Position numbers and translations under genes: made by a program | Shown here: positions 40,312 through 50,915 of the stretch, in pieces | How positions within the stretch are numbered: the first letter of the stretch is position 1 | How the letters are laid out: each line of letters starts with the position of its first letter | Notes under the pieces: generated by a model | Seen by the model: the letters and a program-made list of their open reading frames with translations, nothing else | What the model was told of the DNA's origin: nothing | The model's database searches: none | Assembly: GCA_026418625.1 (NCBI GenBank) | Contig: JAOABA010000011.1 | Coordinates: 1-64,000 of the forward strand | Origin: Candidatus Kapaibacterium sp. | Lineage (GTDB): Bacteria; Bacteroidota; Ignavibacteria; Kapaibacteriales; UBA2268 | Length of the DNA stretch: 64,000 bases | Direction: 5' to 3'

Positions 40312-41835
40312 ATGAACACATTAGAAATTCGTAAACAGAATAGTCCGTTATTGCAAGACGTTCTGAAATTAATGTATATAATCAGAGATATTCATAATTC
40401 TGCTTCATTGCTTGGTTGGGACCAAGAAACTTATATGCCAACAGGTTCAGTTAATGCACGTGCAAGTCAGTTAGTTACGTTGGAAACAATTGCTCATAGA
40501 CTATTAACATCAAAAAAAGCAAGAATTTTAGCAGAAAAAATTGAGCAGTATAATGGGGGGTCGAATTCATTTGAAAAGGGTATATATCGAACATTTCTTA
40601 AGGAATATAATCTTGCGGTAAAGCTGCCTCAAAAATTTGTCGAGAAATTTACAAAGGCAAGGACTTATGCAATTGAAAGCTGGAAAAAAGCCCGACAAAT
40701 GAATGATTACAATATCTTTGAAAAGGATTTTGATTATTTAACTAAACTTAAAATAGAGCAAGCTAATTATTATGGCTTTTCTGAAAATCCATACGATGCA
40801 CTCATTGATCTATACGAACCCGGAATGACCTATTCATTTTTATTGCCATATTTTGAAGAGATAAAAGAGGAAACAAGAAATATTCTTGATGATGCACTTA
40901 GAGTAAGTTCATTGATAAATGATAAATTCCTGTATGATTATTATGATAATGATATTCAATTTACAATGGCAAGACAAATTTGCGAGAAAATGGGTTTTGA
41001 TTTTTATTACGGAAGGTTGGATAAATCTATACATCCATTCACAACTTCATTTTCACGTAAGGATGTAAGGCTAACGGTTAGAGTGATAGAAAGGGATTTA
41101 AGGAGTAGCATTTTTTCAGCGATTCACGAAGCTGGTCACGGTCTGTATGAACAAAATATTAGTCACGAATATTATAGAACATTTCTTGAAGAGGGTTCAT
41201 CTTATGGTATTCACGAATCCCAATCTCTTCTCTGGGAAAAAATCATTGCTCGGACGTTAGAATTTTCTAATTGGTTTTTGCCAATTCTCAAAGAATATTT
41301 TCCATCTCTTTTAAAAAATGTTACCTCAATAGATTTTTTCAAAGCAATTAATAAAATATCCAAATCCTTTATGCGAACTGAAGCAGATGAACTTACTTAC
41401 AATCTACATATAATAATGAGATTTGAAATAGAAAATGATTTACTAAATCAAAAAATAAGGGTCAGAGATATTCCTGAAATCTGGAATCAGAAGTTTTATG
41501 ATTATTTTAGTTTGAGACCAGTTAGTTTGCGGGAAGGGTGTCTACAGGATATACATTGGGCTCAAGGTAGCTTTGGTTATTTCCCAACTTACACTCTTGG
41601 CAAGATTTATTCTGCAATGATTTGGAAAAAATTACAAGAGGATATTCCTGATGTATTAAACAACATTGAAAATGGAAATTTTATATTAATAAAGAACTGG
41701 CTTAGGGAGAATATCCATCAGTATGGGAAATTGTATGAACCACAAGTTCTTATGAAAATGATCACCGGTAAAAATTTTGATGTTGGGGATTATAATCAAT
41801 ATATAAGAAAAAAAATTTCAATGTTAAGCATTTGA
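40312..41835 (+). CDS. M32 family (thermostable) carboxypeptidase
   Basis: LLGWDQETYMP; AIHEAGHGLYEQ zinc motif; HESQSLLWEKI; ADELTYNLHIIMRFEIE. Confidence 0.96.
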   Translation: MNTLEIRKQNSPLLQDVLKLMYIIRDIHNSASLLGWDQETYMPTGSVNARASQLVTLETIAHRLLTSKKARILAEKIEQYNGGSNSFEKGIYRTFLKEYNLAVKLPQKFVEKFTKARTYAIESWKKARQMNDYNIFEKDFDYLTKLKIEQANYYGFSENPYDALIDLYEPGMTYSFLLPYFEEIKEETRNILDDALRVSSLINDKFLYDYYDNDIQFTMARQICEKMGFDFYYGRLDKSIHPFTTSFSRKDVRLTVRVIERDLRSSIFSAIHEAGHGLYEQNISHEYYRTFLEEGSSYGIHESQSLLWEKIIARTLEFSNWFLPILKEYFPSLLKNVTSIDFFKAINKISKSFMRTEADELTYNLHIIMRFEIENDLLNQKIRVRDIPEIWNQKFYDYFSLRPVSLREGCLQDIHWAQGSFGYFPTYTLGKIYSAMIWKKLQEDIPDVLNNIENGNFILIKNWLRENIHQYGKLYEPQVLMKMITGKNFDVGDYNQYIRKKISMLSI

Positions 41836-41921
41836 AAATTTAACCTTATCAGTTGTAACTTTTTTCATAAATAAAGGTTAATATAGTTTGATCTAATAAA
41901 TATTTAAGTGAATTTTGTTTA

Positions 41922-43391
41922 ATGAATATAAAACTAACAATATTAATTGTTTCCTCTCTATTTACGGTATTATTAGCTCAAAGACCTACTAAAGAGAACC
42001 CCTCTCAACCAATCATATTAAGGAATGCTGACAGTCTTATCGGAACAAAGACTGAATTTGGTAATATTAGGGAATTCATTGGTAATGTGATTTTTGAGCA
42101 TAGCAATGTTATTGTTAGGGGAGATAGAGCTATTCATTATATTGATGACAACAAAGCAGAACTAAATGGCAATGTTGAAATAGTTCAGGATGATATGATA
42201 TTGCAATCCGATCAAATTTTTTATGATGGCTCCACTGGAATAGCTCAGTCACCAAAAGGAGTGAAAATTAAAGACAAGAATGCCAACTTAAAAGCAGATT
42301 TCGGAGAGTATAACACAAAAACACAAATTGCAGATTTTAAAAATAATGTTACTATCACAGATGACACAGTCTCTATCAGAAGTGATGCAGCAAAATATTT
42401 TAAGAAGACAAGAATGAGTTATGCTTCCGGCAACGTGCGTATAGAGGATGATTCGACAGTTATTTTGGCTGATTTTATTGAATACAATCGGAATGATCGT
42501 CAGAGCAATGCTTATGGGAATGTTTTTATTAAAGCTAAATTACAACAAATTTATCTAACTGGTGATACTGTTCTTAATTATCCATCAGAGAAATATACAA
42601 TTGCTTATGGAAATCCAACTCTCATTCAGATAGACACTGTTGATAAACGAAATGAAGAATTATCTTTGCCAGAAATCAATTCAAAAAGTAATGACCAACC
42701 AGTTTTATTTAATGGCAGATATTACGCATTAAAAGAGGATAGAAAAACTTTCAGTTTTAGACTTGATACGATTATCATCTCAGCCGATACAATGGAAGCT
42801 TTCCGCTCAGCCGATAGAGAACTTTATTATTTTAAATCTAATGTTCAAATCGTCGGAACGAATATCAAGGGAAAATCGGATTTGGTTATTTATGATAGGA
42901 TTCAGGAACAAGTAGATTTGTTTGGTCTGCCAATTGTTTGGTATGATTCAACTCAAATAAATGGAGATACTTTAAAAGTCAAGCTTAAAGATAAAAAAAT
43001 AAGAGAAATTTCTGCTTTGGGAAATGCTTTTACAGCCTCAAGAGATGACACTTTAAATCCTACAAGAATAAATCAGATTTTTGGTCAAAGGATAGTAATA
43101 AAATTTGAAAATGATACTATCAATGGTGTTTTCAGCTATGGAGATGCTAAAAGTCTTTATTTTTTGAGAAGTGAAGATTCGGAAGAGGGGGTATCTCGCT
43201 ATGGATGTGACTCATTGTTTGTCGAGTTTAAGGAAGGCAAGGCAATCAAAATTCATTGGCTCGGTTCAGTCGTTGGAGAATATATTCCTGAAAATATTCT
43301 CTCGGTTTCATCAGAATATTATTTTCTTCCAAATTTCAAATGGAATGAGAAAAAACCTCAAAGAAAACAAATAAAATTAAAATATATTTAA
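41922..43391 (+). CDS. OstA/LptA-like LPS-transport-type periplasmic protein
   Basis: Repeated GNVIFEHSNVIVRGDRAIHYIDDNKAELNGNVEIVQDDMILQSDQIFYDG OstA-type units. Confidence 0.8.
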   Translation: MNIKLTILIVSSLFTVLLAQRPTKENPSQPIILRNADSLIGTKTEFGNIREFIGNVIFEHSNVIVRGDRAIHYIDDNKAELNGNVEIVQDDMILQSDQIFYDGSTGIAQSPKGVKIKDKNANLKADFGEYNTKTQIADFKNNVTITDDTVSIRSDAAKYFKKTRMSYASGNVRIEDDSTVILADFIEYNRNDRQSNAYGNVFIKAKLQQIYLTGDTVLNYPSEKYTIAYGNPTLIQIDTVDKRNEELSLPEINSKSNDQPVLFNGRYYALKEDRKTFSFRLDTIIISADTMEAFRSADRELYYFKSNVQIVGTNIKGKSDLVIYDRIQEQVDLFGLPIVWYDSTQINGDTLKVKLKDKKIREISALGNAFTASRDDTLNPTRINQIFGQRIVIKFENDTINGVFSYGDAKSLYFLRSEDSEEGVSRYGCDSLFVEFKEGKAIKIHWLGSVVGEYIPENILSVSSEYYFLPNFKWNEKKPQRKQIKLKYI

Positions 43392-43472
43392 TAATTGATT
43401 GAAATATCATAAATTAATTTGCATTTGATTAGATAAAACATTAAATTAACAGCAACTAAAATTGGAAAATTA

Positions 43473-46400
43473 TTGAAAAAAATCATACTAATATTAACTT
43501 ATATTTTTCTCTTAGCGGTTGTTAATGCAACTGCCCAAAAGACATCCGCATACGAAGGAACTTATTTCATAGTAGGTTTTATGCAAAATGAAACCTCAAT
43601 TGATAACCGTTATGGCGGATTATTTTTAAGACTTTTTATAACTTCCACTCAAAATGCCAAAGTAAAAATTGCTATTCCAAGGTCAACACAAATTTATGAT
43701 ACTGTAGATTTTAATATAACAAAAAACAAAGTTTTGGTTTATGACTTACCGACGAGATTAGAAAACAGAGAATCTGAAATTATCCAAAGGAAATGCGCAG
43801 AAATTTTTTCTGATGTTCCAGTTACTGTTTATGCATTCAATACTCAATATTTAACCGGTGATAGCTATTCAGTTATACCTGTTAGTCATTGGGGAAAAGA
43901 ATATATCTCATTAAATTATCCTAATGACCAATATAATTTACCTAATGACCCAATTGGACCACTTGACAGCCTTTCCTTGCTCGAAGCAAGAAAGAATCAA
44001 TTTATGATAATGGGGGCTTATAACGAAACCGAAGTAGAAATAATACCGAAAGCCATTACAACAAGGGGTAAGCAAATAAATCGTTCCTACAAAGTATTGA
44101 TAAATAAAGGTGATTGTTATCTCGTCCAATCTTTAGGTTCTCAAAAAGGAACCTCTGATCTTACAGGCTCAATAATTAGATCAAATAAACCTATTGGAGT
44201 TTTATCTGGTCACGTGAGAACTTCCATTCCACAGAATATTTCACGAGACTCAAAAAATCATTTATGTGAAATGTTAATGCCAACTGATTCTTGGGGACGA
44301 AAATTTATTACAGTTCCTTTTGGTGTTAATGAATATGGCGATTTAATCAGGGTTACGAATGTAAAACCAAACACAAATGTTACGATTAAATACGGGAATA
44401 CAATCAAGAATGCATATCTTTCTGAGATTGGCTCCTTTGCTGATTTTGCCCCAATCGGTGAACCTGCAATAATTACATCAGACCATCCAATTCAAGTTGG
44501 TCAATTTATGATGCATATTGACGATCCTGACGACTCGCCTTATTATGATCCCTGTTTTGTAGTTATTCCGCCATTGGAGCAATATGTTTCTAACATAGTT
44601 TTCGAAACACCGGGGAATATTGTTGCTATTTCACCACCTTCACGTGGTGAGCAATTTTCCGGGCATTCACTAGCTATTATAGCTGATAAAATAGCTCTCC
44701 AGACACTTACACTCGACGATCAATACGTAAAAAACTCGACACTCATCGAAAGTAATCCCATAGGAGATTATTTTTGGACAAGGGTAAGATTAAAACAAGG
44801 AACTCATCAGTTGAAAGCAGACTCAGGAAGTTTTTCAGGAATTATTTACGGTTACGGTATGGCTGATGCTTATGCAATGGTATTAGGGTCCTCGCTTTCA
44901 AATCCGTATAAAAAGGATACTATAGCTCCAACAATATCAATAACGGAAGAATGTGGTCAAATAAATGGTTTAGTGCGTGAATATCTCGATTCTAATGCTT
45001 CAGGTATTGATATATTCTACGTAATAACAGATTTAACTTATAATTATAAATGGAAAATTGATGAATTTAATCGTGGCACAGATCAATTTGAAATAAAATT
45101 TGAGGCTAAACCCACTGATATGCTAAAAGATGGAAGGTTTGCTATTGAAGTAAGAGACAAAAATGGGAACGGAACGAAATACATTTTTAATTATCAAGCT
45201 TTAAAACTCAATTTTCCAAGAGATATTCATTTCGGTGAAGTTGACTTAAATGATTCAGTCTGTTATAAATTTAAAATTATTAATACCGGCGATTCTATTG
45301 AAATTCTTTCTGCTAATATATTAAATGATGAAAGAGTTCGATTCCAGATTTTAGAATCAACTCCACGATTGCTGAGGAAAAATGATACAATTAATGTTAT
45401 TGTTTGCTTTGAACCTCGTGGCGACACAACTTCACTAAATTCAATGCTTAGAATTAACATTAACTGCGATCGGATAATACAAATTCCAATAAAAGCTATA
45501 ATTTCCTCGAAGTCACTTCTTACGATAGGATATGATTTTGGAAAAATTAGGGTAGGCGATAGTGTATGTTCTTATATTTATGCGATAAATGATGGGAACA
45601 GGGTATTAAGATTAGATTCACTTGATTTTGAAATTGAAAAATATTTGATATATGACACAACTGGTATTTTCCCGAAAACTTTAAATCCGGGGGACACTCT
45701 AAAAATAGAAGTATGTTTTAAGCCCCTTGAAAGAGGTATTTTCAGCAGTAAATTTGAATTTAAAAATCAATCAAATATTAATAATTTTGATTATGTTAGA
45801 GGTCAGGGAATAGCTCCGGAAATTAACTCTTTAGTTGTTGACTGGGAAAAAAGAAGAGTTGGAACTATAAACGATACTACCATAACAATAACCAATAAAG
45901 GAGAAATAGAAGCAAGATTAAAATTTGATAGTTTTACTATTTCAAATACTAATTTTATTACTGATGAAATAATTTCGATTGATACTCTTTTGCTTCCCGA
46001 TTCTTCAATTTCAATAAAAACAAGTTTCATTCCTGCGAAAGAAGGAAAACATAGTTCAATAGCAAATCTGATTATTGATTGGAAATTCCATCAACCTATA
46101 AATATTGAATTAATAGGCGAAGGAACTTTACCGATTATCGAAGTAAAGGATATTTATTTAGGGAAAATACCAGTTTTCAGCACGATAGACACTACTGCAA
46201 CGATTCTTTGGTCTCAAGGTAGTGAAAAACTAACAATAGATTCTATTGTTATTAAAAATCCATTACAATCCATTGATATTAGTTTAATAGACTCTAAAGA
46301 TCTAATATTAGATATCAATGACAGTCTAAGGTCAAAAATTAATTTCGCTCCAAAATATGCAGGATTGCATCAAGTTTTTCTTGATGTAACAAGCGATGCA

Positions 46401-47486
46401 GCTCCGAATTTCAGGAGAGTCCAACACAGTATTCGCATTTGGGGCGAGGCTTTTCCATTGGACACTCCCGATGCGGAAGTGAAAATTTTTATACCTAATA
46501 AAATTATTTATTGCCAAAAGTCAAGAATAAATATTATTTTGCAAAACACTGGAAATGTTAAGTTAAAATTAACAAATTTGATTTTGAATAAAGGAAATAA
46601 TTTTGCTGAATGGAGTCAACCTATCAATCTGCCGATTGATATTATGCCTGATTCCATATTGAGTTTTGATATTGATATTTTGCCTGAACAAGGATATGAC
46701 GGCAAAATCAATATTCAGGCAATCTTTAATGATACTATTGTTAAAACAGCAGATATAATAATTCAACCTATTTATCAAAACTTGTTAGTTTTAAATCCTG
46801 AAGAGATAAAAGCCAATCCCGGAGACACTGTAAAGGTAAAATTATCAGGGAAATTTCCTAATAGAACCGATTTACCAGTTGATTTTTCATTGAATTTTAG
46901 TATCTGGAGAGAAGCTTTCTTACTGCTTAATTGCTCAGAGCTGAGAATTTATTCTGGTGTTGATATATCAAAATCAATTAATCTTAGTTTTTCTCAATTG
47001 TATGATAATATATCAGTAAAAAGTTCAGAGAAATTTCTTGTTGATTCAGATTTAGCTGATTGGGAATTAGAATTCACATTTCTAACTTTACTTTCTGAGA
47101 AAAATAAACAGGAGGTAAGGATTGAGGCAAGTTCTGATGAGTGTTACAAAAAAGGGTGGAAAAATATTTTTGCGAACGTAACCGATGTGTGTGCATATAC
47201 TGTTAGGTCAATCGAATTATTAAAGGATATTCCCAGTATTGAAATATACCCAAATCCCGCTTCAGATGTCCTTACAATTAATATAAATTTACATAAAAAA
47301 GATAGGTTTGAGATTGAATTATTTGACGCTTCAGGAAAAAAATGTTACGAAAATAAAATTTTTGATTTGGAAAAAGGTTTATATTCAATTAATTTTGAAA
47401 TAAGTCATCTTAACGATGGCTTATATTTATTAATTATATCGAATAATGATTTTATAAAAAGAAAATTATTTATTATTTCAAAGTAA
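43473..47486 (+). CDS. Large secreted protein: IgGFc-binding-like N-terminus, choice-of-anchor D/ASPM-like repeats, T9SS sorting domain
   Basis: TTG start; EGTYFIVGFMQNE...VPVTVYAFNTQYLTGDSYSVIPVSHWGKEYI; repeated IHFGEVDLNDSVCYKFKIINTGD; EIYPNPASDVLTINI. Confidence 0.75.
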   Translation: MKKIILILTYIFLLAVVNATAQKTSAYEGTYFIVGFMQNETSIDNRYGGLFLRLFITSTQNAKVKIAIPRSTQIYDTVDFNITKNKVLVYDLPTRLENRESEIIQRKCAEIFSDVPVTVYAFNTQYLTGDSYSVIPVSHWGKEYISLNYPNDQYNLPNDPIGPLDSLSLLEARKNQFMIMGAYNETEVEIIPKAITTRGKQINRSYKVLINKGDCYLVQSLGSQKGTSDLTGSIIRSNKPIGVLSGHVRTSIPQNISRDSKNHLCEMLMPTDSWGRKFITVPFGVNEYGDLIRVTNVKPNTNVTIKYGNTIKNAYLSEIGSFADFAPIGEPAIITSDHPIQVGQFMMHIDDPDDSPYYDPCFVVIPPLEQYVSNIVFETPGNIVAISPPSRGEQFSGHSLAIIADKIALQTLTLDDQYVKNSTLIESNPIGDYFWTRVRLKQGTHQLKADSGSFSGIIYGYGMADAYAMVLGSSLSNPYKKDTIAPTISITEECGQINGLVREYLDSNASGIDIFYVITDLTYNYKWKIDEFNRGTDQFEIKFEAKPTDMLKDGRFAIEVRDKNGNGTKYIFNYQALKLNFPRDIHFGEVDLNDSVCYKFKIINTGDSIEILSANILNDERVRFQILESTPRLLRKNDTINVIVCFEPRGDTTSLNSMLRININCDRIIQIPIKAIISSKSLLTIGYDFGKIRVGDSVCSYIYAINDGNRVLRLDSLDFEIEKYLIYDTTGIFPKTLNPGDTLKIEVCFKPLERGIFSSKFEFKNQSNINNFDYVRGQGIAPEINSLVVDWEKRRVGTINDTTITITNKGEIEARLKFDSFTISNTNFITDEIISIDTLLLPDSSISIKTSFIPAKEGKHSSIANLIIDWKFHQPINIELIGEGTLPIIEVKDIYLGKIPVFSTIDTTATILWSQGSEKLTIDSIVIKNPLQSIDISLIDSKDLILDINDSLRSKINFAPKYAGLHQVFLDVTSDAAPNFRRVQHSIRIWGEAFPLDTPDAEVKIFIPNKIIYCQKSRINIILQNTGNVKLKLTNLILNKGNNFAEWSQPINLPIDIMPDSILSFDIDILPEQGYDGKINIQAIFNDTIVKTADIIIQPIYQNLLVLNPEEIKANPGDTVKVKLSGKFPNRTDLPVDFSLNFSIWREAFLLLNCSELRIYSGVDISKSINLSFSQLYDNISVKSSEKFLVDSDLADWELEFTFLTLLSEKNKQEVRIEASSDECYKKGWKNIFANVTDVCAYTVRSIELLKDIPSIEIYPNPASDVLTININLHKKDRFEIELFDASGKKCYENKIFDLEKGLYSINFEISHLNDGLYLLIISNNDFIKRKLFIISK

Positions 47487-47500
47487 AGAAGGATTATAAT

Positions 47501-48373
47501 ATGAAGATTCGATTACTTCTATTAGCAATAATGTTTTTTCTGTTTTCAAATCTAAACTCTCTGCTTTCTCAGTTAGAATCTGAAACAAACCCACTGGAAC
47601 CTGGATTTACGACATCAAGAATTTATCTTGGACCAGTAGCGGGTTACAATAGGTCGTTACACACTGTTGACCTCTCATCTTTTGCCGAAGATCCACTCTG
47701 TCCTTTCTTTACAAATGGAAGTGGTAATGGCTTTTTCGTCGGTTTCTTCTATGAGCAGTTCATTGGTGGATTAATGTCTAAGCACTCAATAGTAGCAAGA
47801 GTTCTTTATAATGTTCTTCCCGCTTCGTTAACTAAAGAAGGAGATACCTATCCTTCACAGGTCGAAGATCCAAATGACCCACAAAAAACGACAATTGTTT
47901 ATTCATCAACAAGACACTCAGTCAATGTTGATTATAATCTTTTATCGCTTGACATTATGTATAAATTTAGAGTCGCTGGCGGTCTTGTGTTAACAGTTGG
48001 ACCAACATTTGATGTGCCAATGACAAAAAATCTTCAACAAAAATATGAATTGATTGAGCCAAACTATGTGAAATTCAAGAGAGATGAAGAAGCTATTAGA
48101 ACTAAAGGGTATCAGTATATAAATAATGATAGAACAATTATTGTTTATGATGGTGATATAGCACGTAATTATCCCGGAAAAGCAACTCAGGAAACATCAG
48201 CTGGATTCAGATTTGGCTTGAAAGGCGGTATTCAATATGAAATAGTTACAGGTAATATCTTTGATATTATTCCAGGTGTATTTTATAACTTGGGATTGAC
48301 AAATGCTACCGATGCTCAAAGCTGGAAAGTTAATGCTCTTCAAATTGGTGTAGATATAAGATTTGCTCTGTAA
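47501..48373 (+). CDS. Outer-membrane beta-barrel-like protein
   Basis: Signal peptide; YLGPVAGYNRSLHTVD, DYNLLSLDIMYKFRVAGGLVLTVGPTFDVPM, GVDIRFAL terminal strand. Confidence 0.65.
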   Translation: MKIRLLLLAIMFFLFSNLNSLLSQLESETNPLEPGFTTSRIYLGPVAGYNRSLHTVDLSSFAEDPLCPFFTNGSGNGFFVGFFYEQFIGGLMSKHSIVARVLYNVLPASLTKEGDTYPSQVEDPNDPQKTTIVYSSTRHSVNVDYNLLSLDIMYKFRVAGGLVLTVGPTFDVPMTKNLQQKYELIEPNYVKFKRDEEAIRTKGYQYINNDRTIIVYDGDIARNYPGKATQETSAGFRFGLKGGIQYEIVTGNIFDIIPGVFYNLGLTNATDAQSWKVNALQIGVDIRFAL

Positions 48374-48401
48374 TATTTTATAATTAACATCAAAAATTTT
48401 T

Positions 48402-48433
48402 AAGCTGCCTTTTTTTCAAGGCAGCTTTTTTTA
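48402..48433 (+). terminator. Rho-independent terminator
   Basis: AAGCTGCCTT-tttttc-AAGGCAGCTT followed by T-run. Confidence 0.9.
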
Positions 48434-48487
48434 TTTAAACCCAGATTATTATTCTAGAACCGCTTAGTTGGACCATCTTATTTTGCT

Positions 48488-48562
48488 GTCATTTAGGCAA
48501 ATGTAAATTGGAATAATCCATTATTATTTGAAATGGATGCTTCACCTAAGGATCAGTCTAAC
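48488..48562. repeat. Degenerate palindromic intergenic element, copy 2
   Basis: GTCATTTAG...TTGGAATAATCCATTATTATTTGAAATGGATGCTTCACC...GATCAGTCTAAC aligns with 26165-26240. Confidence 0.55.
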
Positions 48563-48732
48563 ATTTGTTCAAATTTATATACTCTTTGACTAAATGAGGT
48601 TTAATTGACAGTTTTCTGAGAAAACAGCTTAGATTTAATTTTTATGTTTAAATTATATATTAAACTTCTGAAGACAATAACTACTTGCTTAATGCTGTAA
48701 ATCTCAGTTGAATGATTTAATTAATAAAAAAA

Positions 48733-49641
48733 TTATCTACCCCTGATTGTAGTAATATTCTCTTCTTCTCTGTCTGTTACTATTTGTAGATCTTTCAAAT
48801 TTCTTTGAAGGGAGAGCAAATAATCGCAGTCAATAAAATTGCCACGAATGAAAATTGTTTTTAAGCATTTCAGATTCTTCAAACTTACGGGCAACCTTGT
48901 CAAATCATTGCCGTCGAGATTTATTCGCTGGAGGTATTGCAAATTCCCCAAAGCCTCCGGTAAGTCAGTCAAACCCAAATTTGTAAGTACTAGTTCTTTC
49001 AGATTTGTATATCTTAGAATATCCTTTGGGAAGTCAGTCAACTCCTGACCAGTTAAATCGAGTATTTCAACATTTTCTGGTTCTGCATTTGCTTCTCTCA
49101 ATGACTGATAAACAATAAACTTAGTAATTTCAGGGCAGTCAGAATCTTTAGAGGTAATGCTTGCCTTATTTTTGTCAGTTGTCTCTTGTTTTGGTGGGTT
49201 ATTTTCAAAATTATCAGAAATATTATCCTCATTAAAGTTAAAACCGGTTCGCATTTGTTCCCTGATGGAATTTTTTAGCGAATTGACAGCCATCGGGCTT
49301 CCGTCCCTTTGTTTGACAACTTTATCAAAGCTGTTGAAAGCCATTTCAAAGTAGTTTTGAGCGGTTCTTAGGAGGTCTTTGTTACCTGTTTTTTTTGCTA
49401 AATCCCTGTAATAATAACCGAAAAATTCATTAGCAACACCTTGCCAGTAAAAATCATTGCTCGAAGTGACTATCCTAAAACCTTTATCGAGAAAATCAAA
49501 AGCAAGATTGAAATTACCAGCCTCTCGATAAGTATTTCCAAGCTTTAAATATCTTTTACCAAGCTCAAGACCTGATTGACTGTAAGTTTCATTTCCAGAA
49601 ATTATCAGTAATAAAATTAAGAATAATATTATTTTTTTCAT
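48733..49641 (-). CDS. Secreted/periplasmic protein with TPR-like N-terminus and leucine-rich repeats
   Basis: TNLKELVLTNLGLTDLPEALGNLQYLQRINLDGNDLTRLPVSLKNLKCLKTIFIRGN LRR pattern; signal peptide. Confidence 0.75.
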   Translation of the reverse strand: MKKIILFLILLLIISGNETYSQSGLELGKRYLKLGNTYREAGNFNLAFDFLDKGFRIVTSSNDFYWQGVANEFFGYYYRDLAKKTGNKDLLRTAQNYFEMAFNSFDKVVKQRDGSPMAVNSLKNSIREQMRTGFNFNEDNISDNFENNPPKQETTDKNKASITSKDSDCPEITKFIVYQSLREANAEPENVEILDLTGQELTDFPKDILRYTNLKELVLTNLGLTDLPEALGNLQYLQRINLDGNDLTRLPVSLKNLKCLKTIFIRGNFIDCDYLLSLQRNLKDLQIVTDREEENITTIRGR

Positions 49642-49660
49642 TGTTCCCTCGTTTGATTAA

Positions 49661-50551
49661 TTATTTTGATTTAACCCAAGGTGAAATTCTGATTCCAACT
49701 GAAACAGCGCCATAAGGTGAGTTCTTTAAATTTCTGATTCTAATTCCATCTTGAAATTGCATATCATCCCAAGGGTCATAAATTGAGTATGAAATAAATA
49801 TACCCATTGGAATGCTGCTAACGTGAACGATATTTCCTTCGACATAACCTAAAAATCCACTGAGAGTAGACTTTTGATTTAAATCGCTTAATGCATTCAA
49901 ATCACAACCATAGAATCCAAAACCTAAAGCACAACCTAAAGAAACAGGTCCAGCTTTGAATCGAGGGGGTTTTAAAGCAACACCTCCGGCATATACAAGG
50001 TCGGTTAATTTTGCCTGACTTGATTTTAATCTCAATTTAGGAACGTAAACATCAAAAAATACATCAAAATAATCACCAATATCAATTATAGTAGCTAAGC
50101 TTAACTCAACTCTGCCACCAAAGCCCAATCCAGATTCGACTTCAAAATCAAGATTGGTTTCTCCTCTTAGAAAACCAGCTAAAGAAAATATAGGTTGAAC
50201 TTTTTTCTGTGAAGTTGGTAAGCCTTGTCCGCCCAACATCGCACAAAAAGTTGAATCCAAAGTCCATATTCTACTGGCAAATCTTACTAATTCACTTCTT
50301 CGCATTCTTTGGAAGTTATCGGGAAAATTCGGAAGACGCCTTGGAGGTTCTAACCCCATTCTAATAAGCTCTTTTTCGAGGAAAACTCCATCATTATATA
50401 TTTCTGTAATCTCAGTATAGAGCATTGTGGATGTCATTTGCGAAAATTCGGGCATTTTTCCGGAATAATAGTTGCAACTGTATCCAAAGCTTTTCTCTGA
50501 GAGTAAGGATATCAGTAAAACTATTGAAATTAATAAAGCAATCCTTTTCAT
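49661..50551 (-). CDS. Hypothetical exported (outer membrane-like) protein
   Basis: Signal peptide; alternating beta-type pattern ending GAVSVGIRISPWVKSK. Confidence 0.55.
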   Translation of the reverse strand: MKRIALLISIVLLISLLSEKSFGYSCNYYSGKMPEFSQMTSTMLYTEITEIYNDGVFLEKELIRMGLEPPRRLPNFPDNFQRMRRSELVRFASRIWTLDSTFCAMLGGQGLPTSQKKVQPIFSLAGFLRGETNLDFEVESGLGFGGRVELSLATIIDIGDYFDVFFDVYVPKLRLKSSQAKLTDLVYAGGVALKPPRFKAGPVSLGCALGFGFYGCDLNALSDLNQKSTLSGFLGYVEGNIVHVSSIPMGIFISYSIYDPWDDMQFQDGIRIRNLKNSPYGAVSVGIRISPWVKSK

Positions 50552-50783
50552 TAACCAACTCCTTTTGTTAAATTTTCTCTTTATTTACAATGCAATAAGT
50601 GGCATCTTGCCGAATAGAAATGTCCTTTAAATCAATACAAACATAATAAAAAATAAACCAAAATTTAAAATAAATAAAGGCTAAAACTTAATTGTTGAAA
50701 ACTTGTGGAAAAGTGCGAAGGTATTTTTTGTCACTCTTTAAGATTATTGGCATAAATCTTAATTTTGTTAAAATGAAATAAAA

Positions 50784-50811
50784 TGTAGAGACACAGAATT
50801 CTGTCTCTACA
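50784..50811. repeat. REP-like palindrome
   Basis: TGTAGAGACACAGAATTCTGTCTCTACA imperfect palindrome. Confidence 0.6.
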
Positions 50812-50823
50812 GCTCTCAAACTT

Positions 50824-50844
50824 CCGAAGTTTTCAAAACTTCGG
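50824..50844. repeat. Perfect palindrome CCGAAGTTTT-c-AAAACTTCGG
   Basis: 10-bp arms with 1-nt centre; resembles the inverted repeat at 6945-6973. Confidence 0.6.
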
Positions 50845-50915
50845 ATGTTTTGAAAATCAAGAATCGCACAGTTTTATGCGAATTTTTATTTTTTTAAAGA
50901 TAAAAAGTATTTTAT

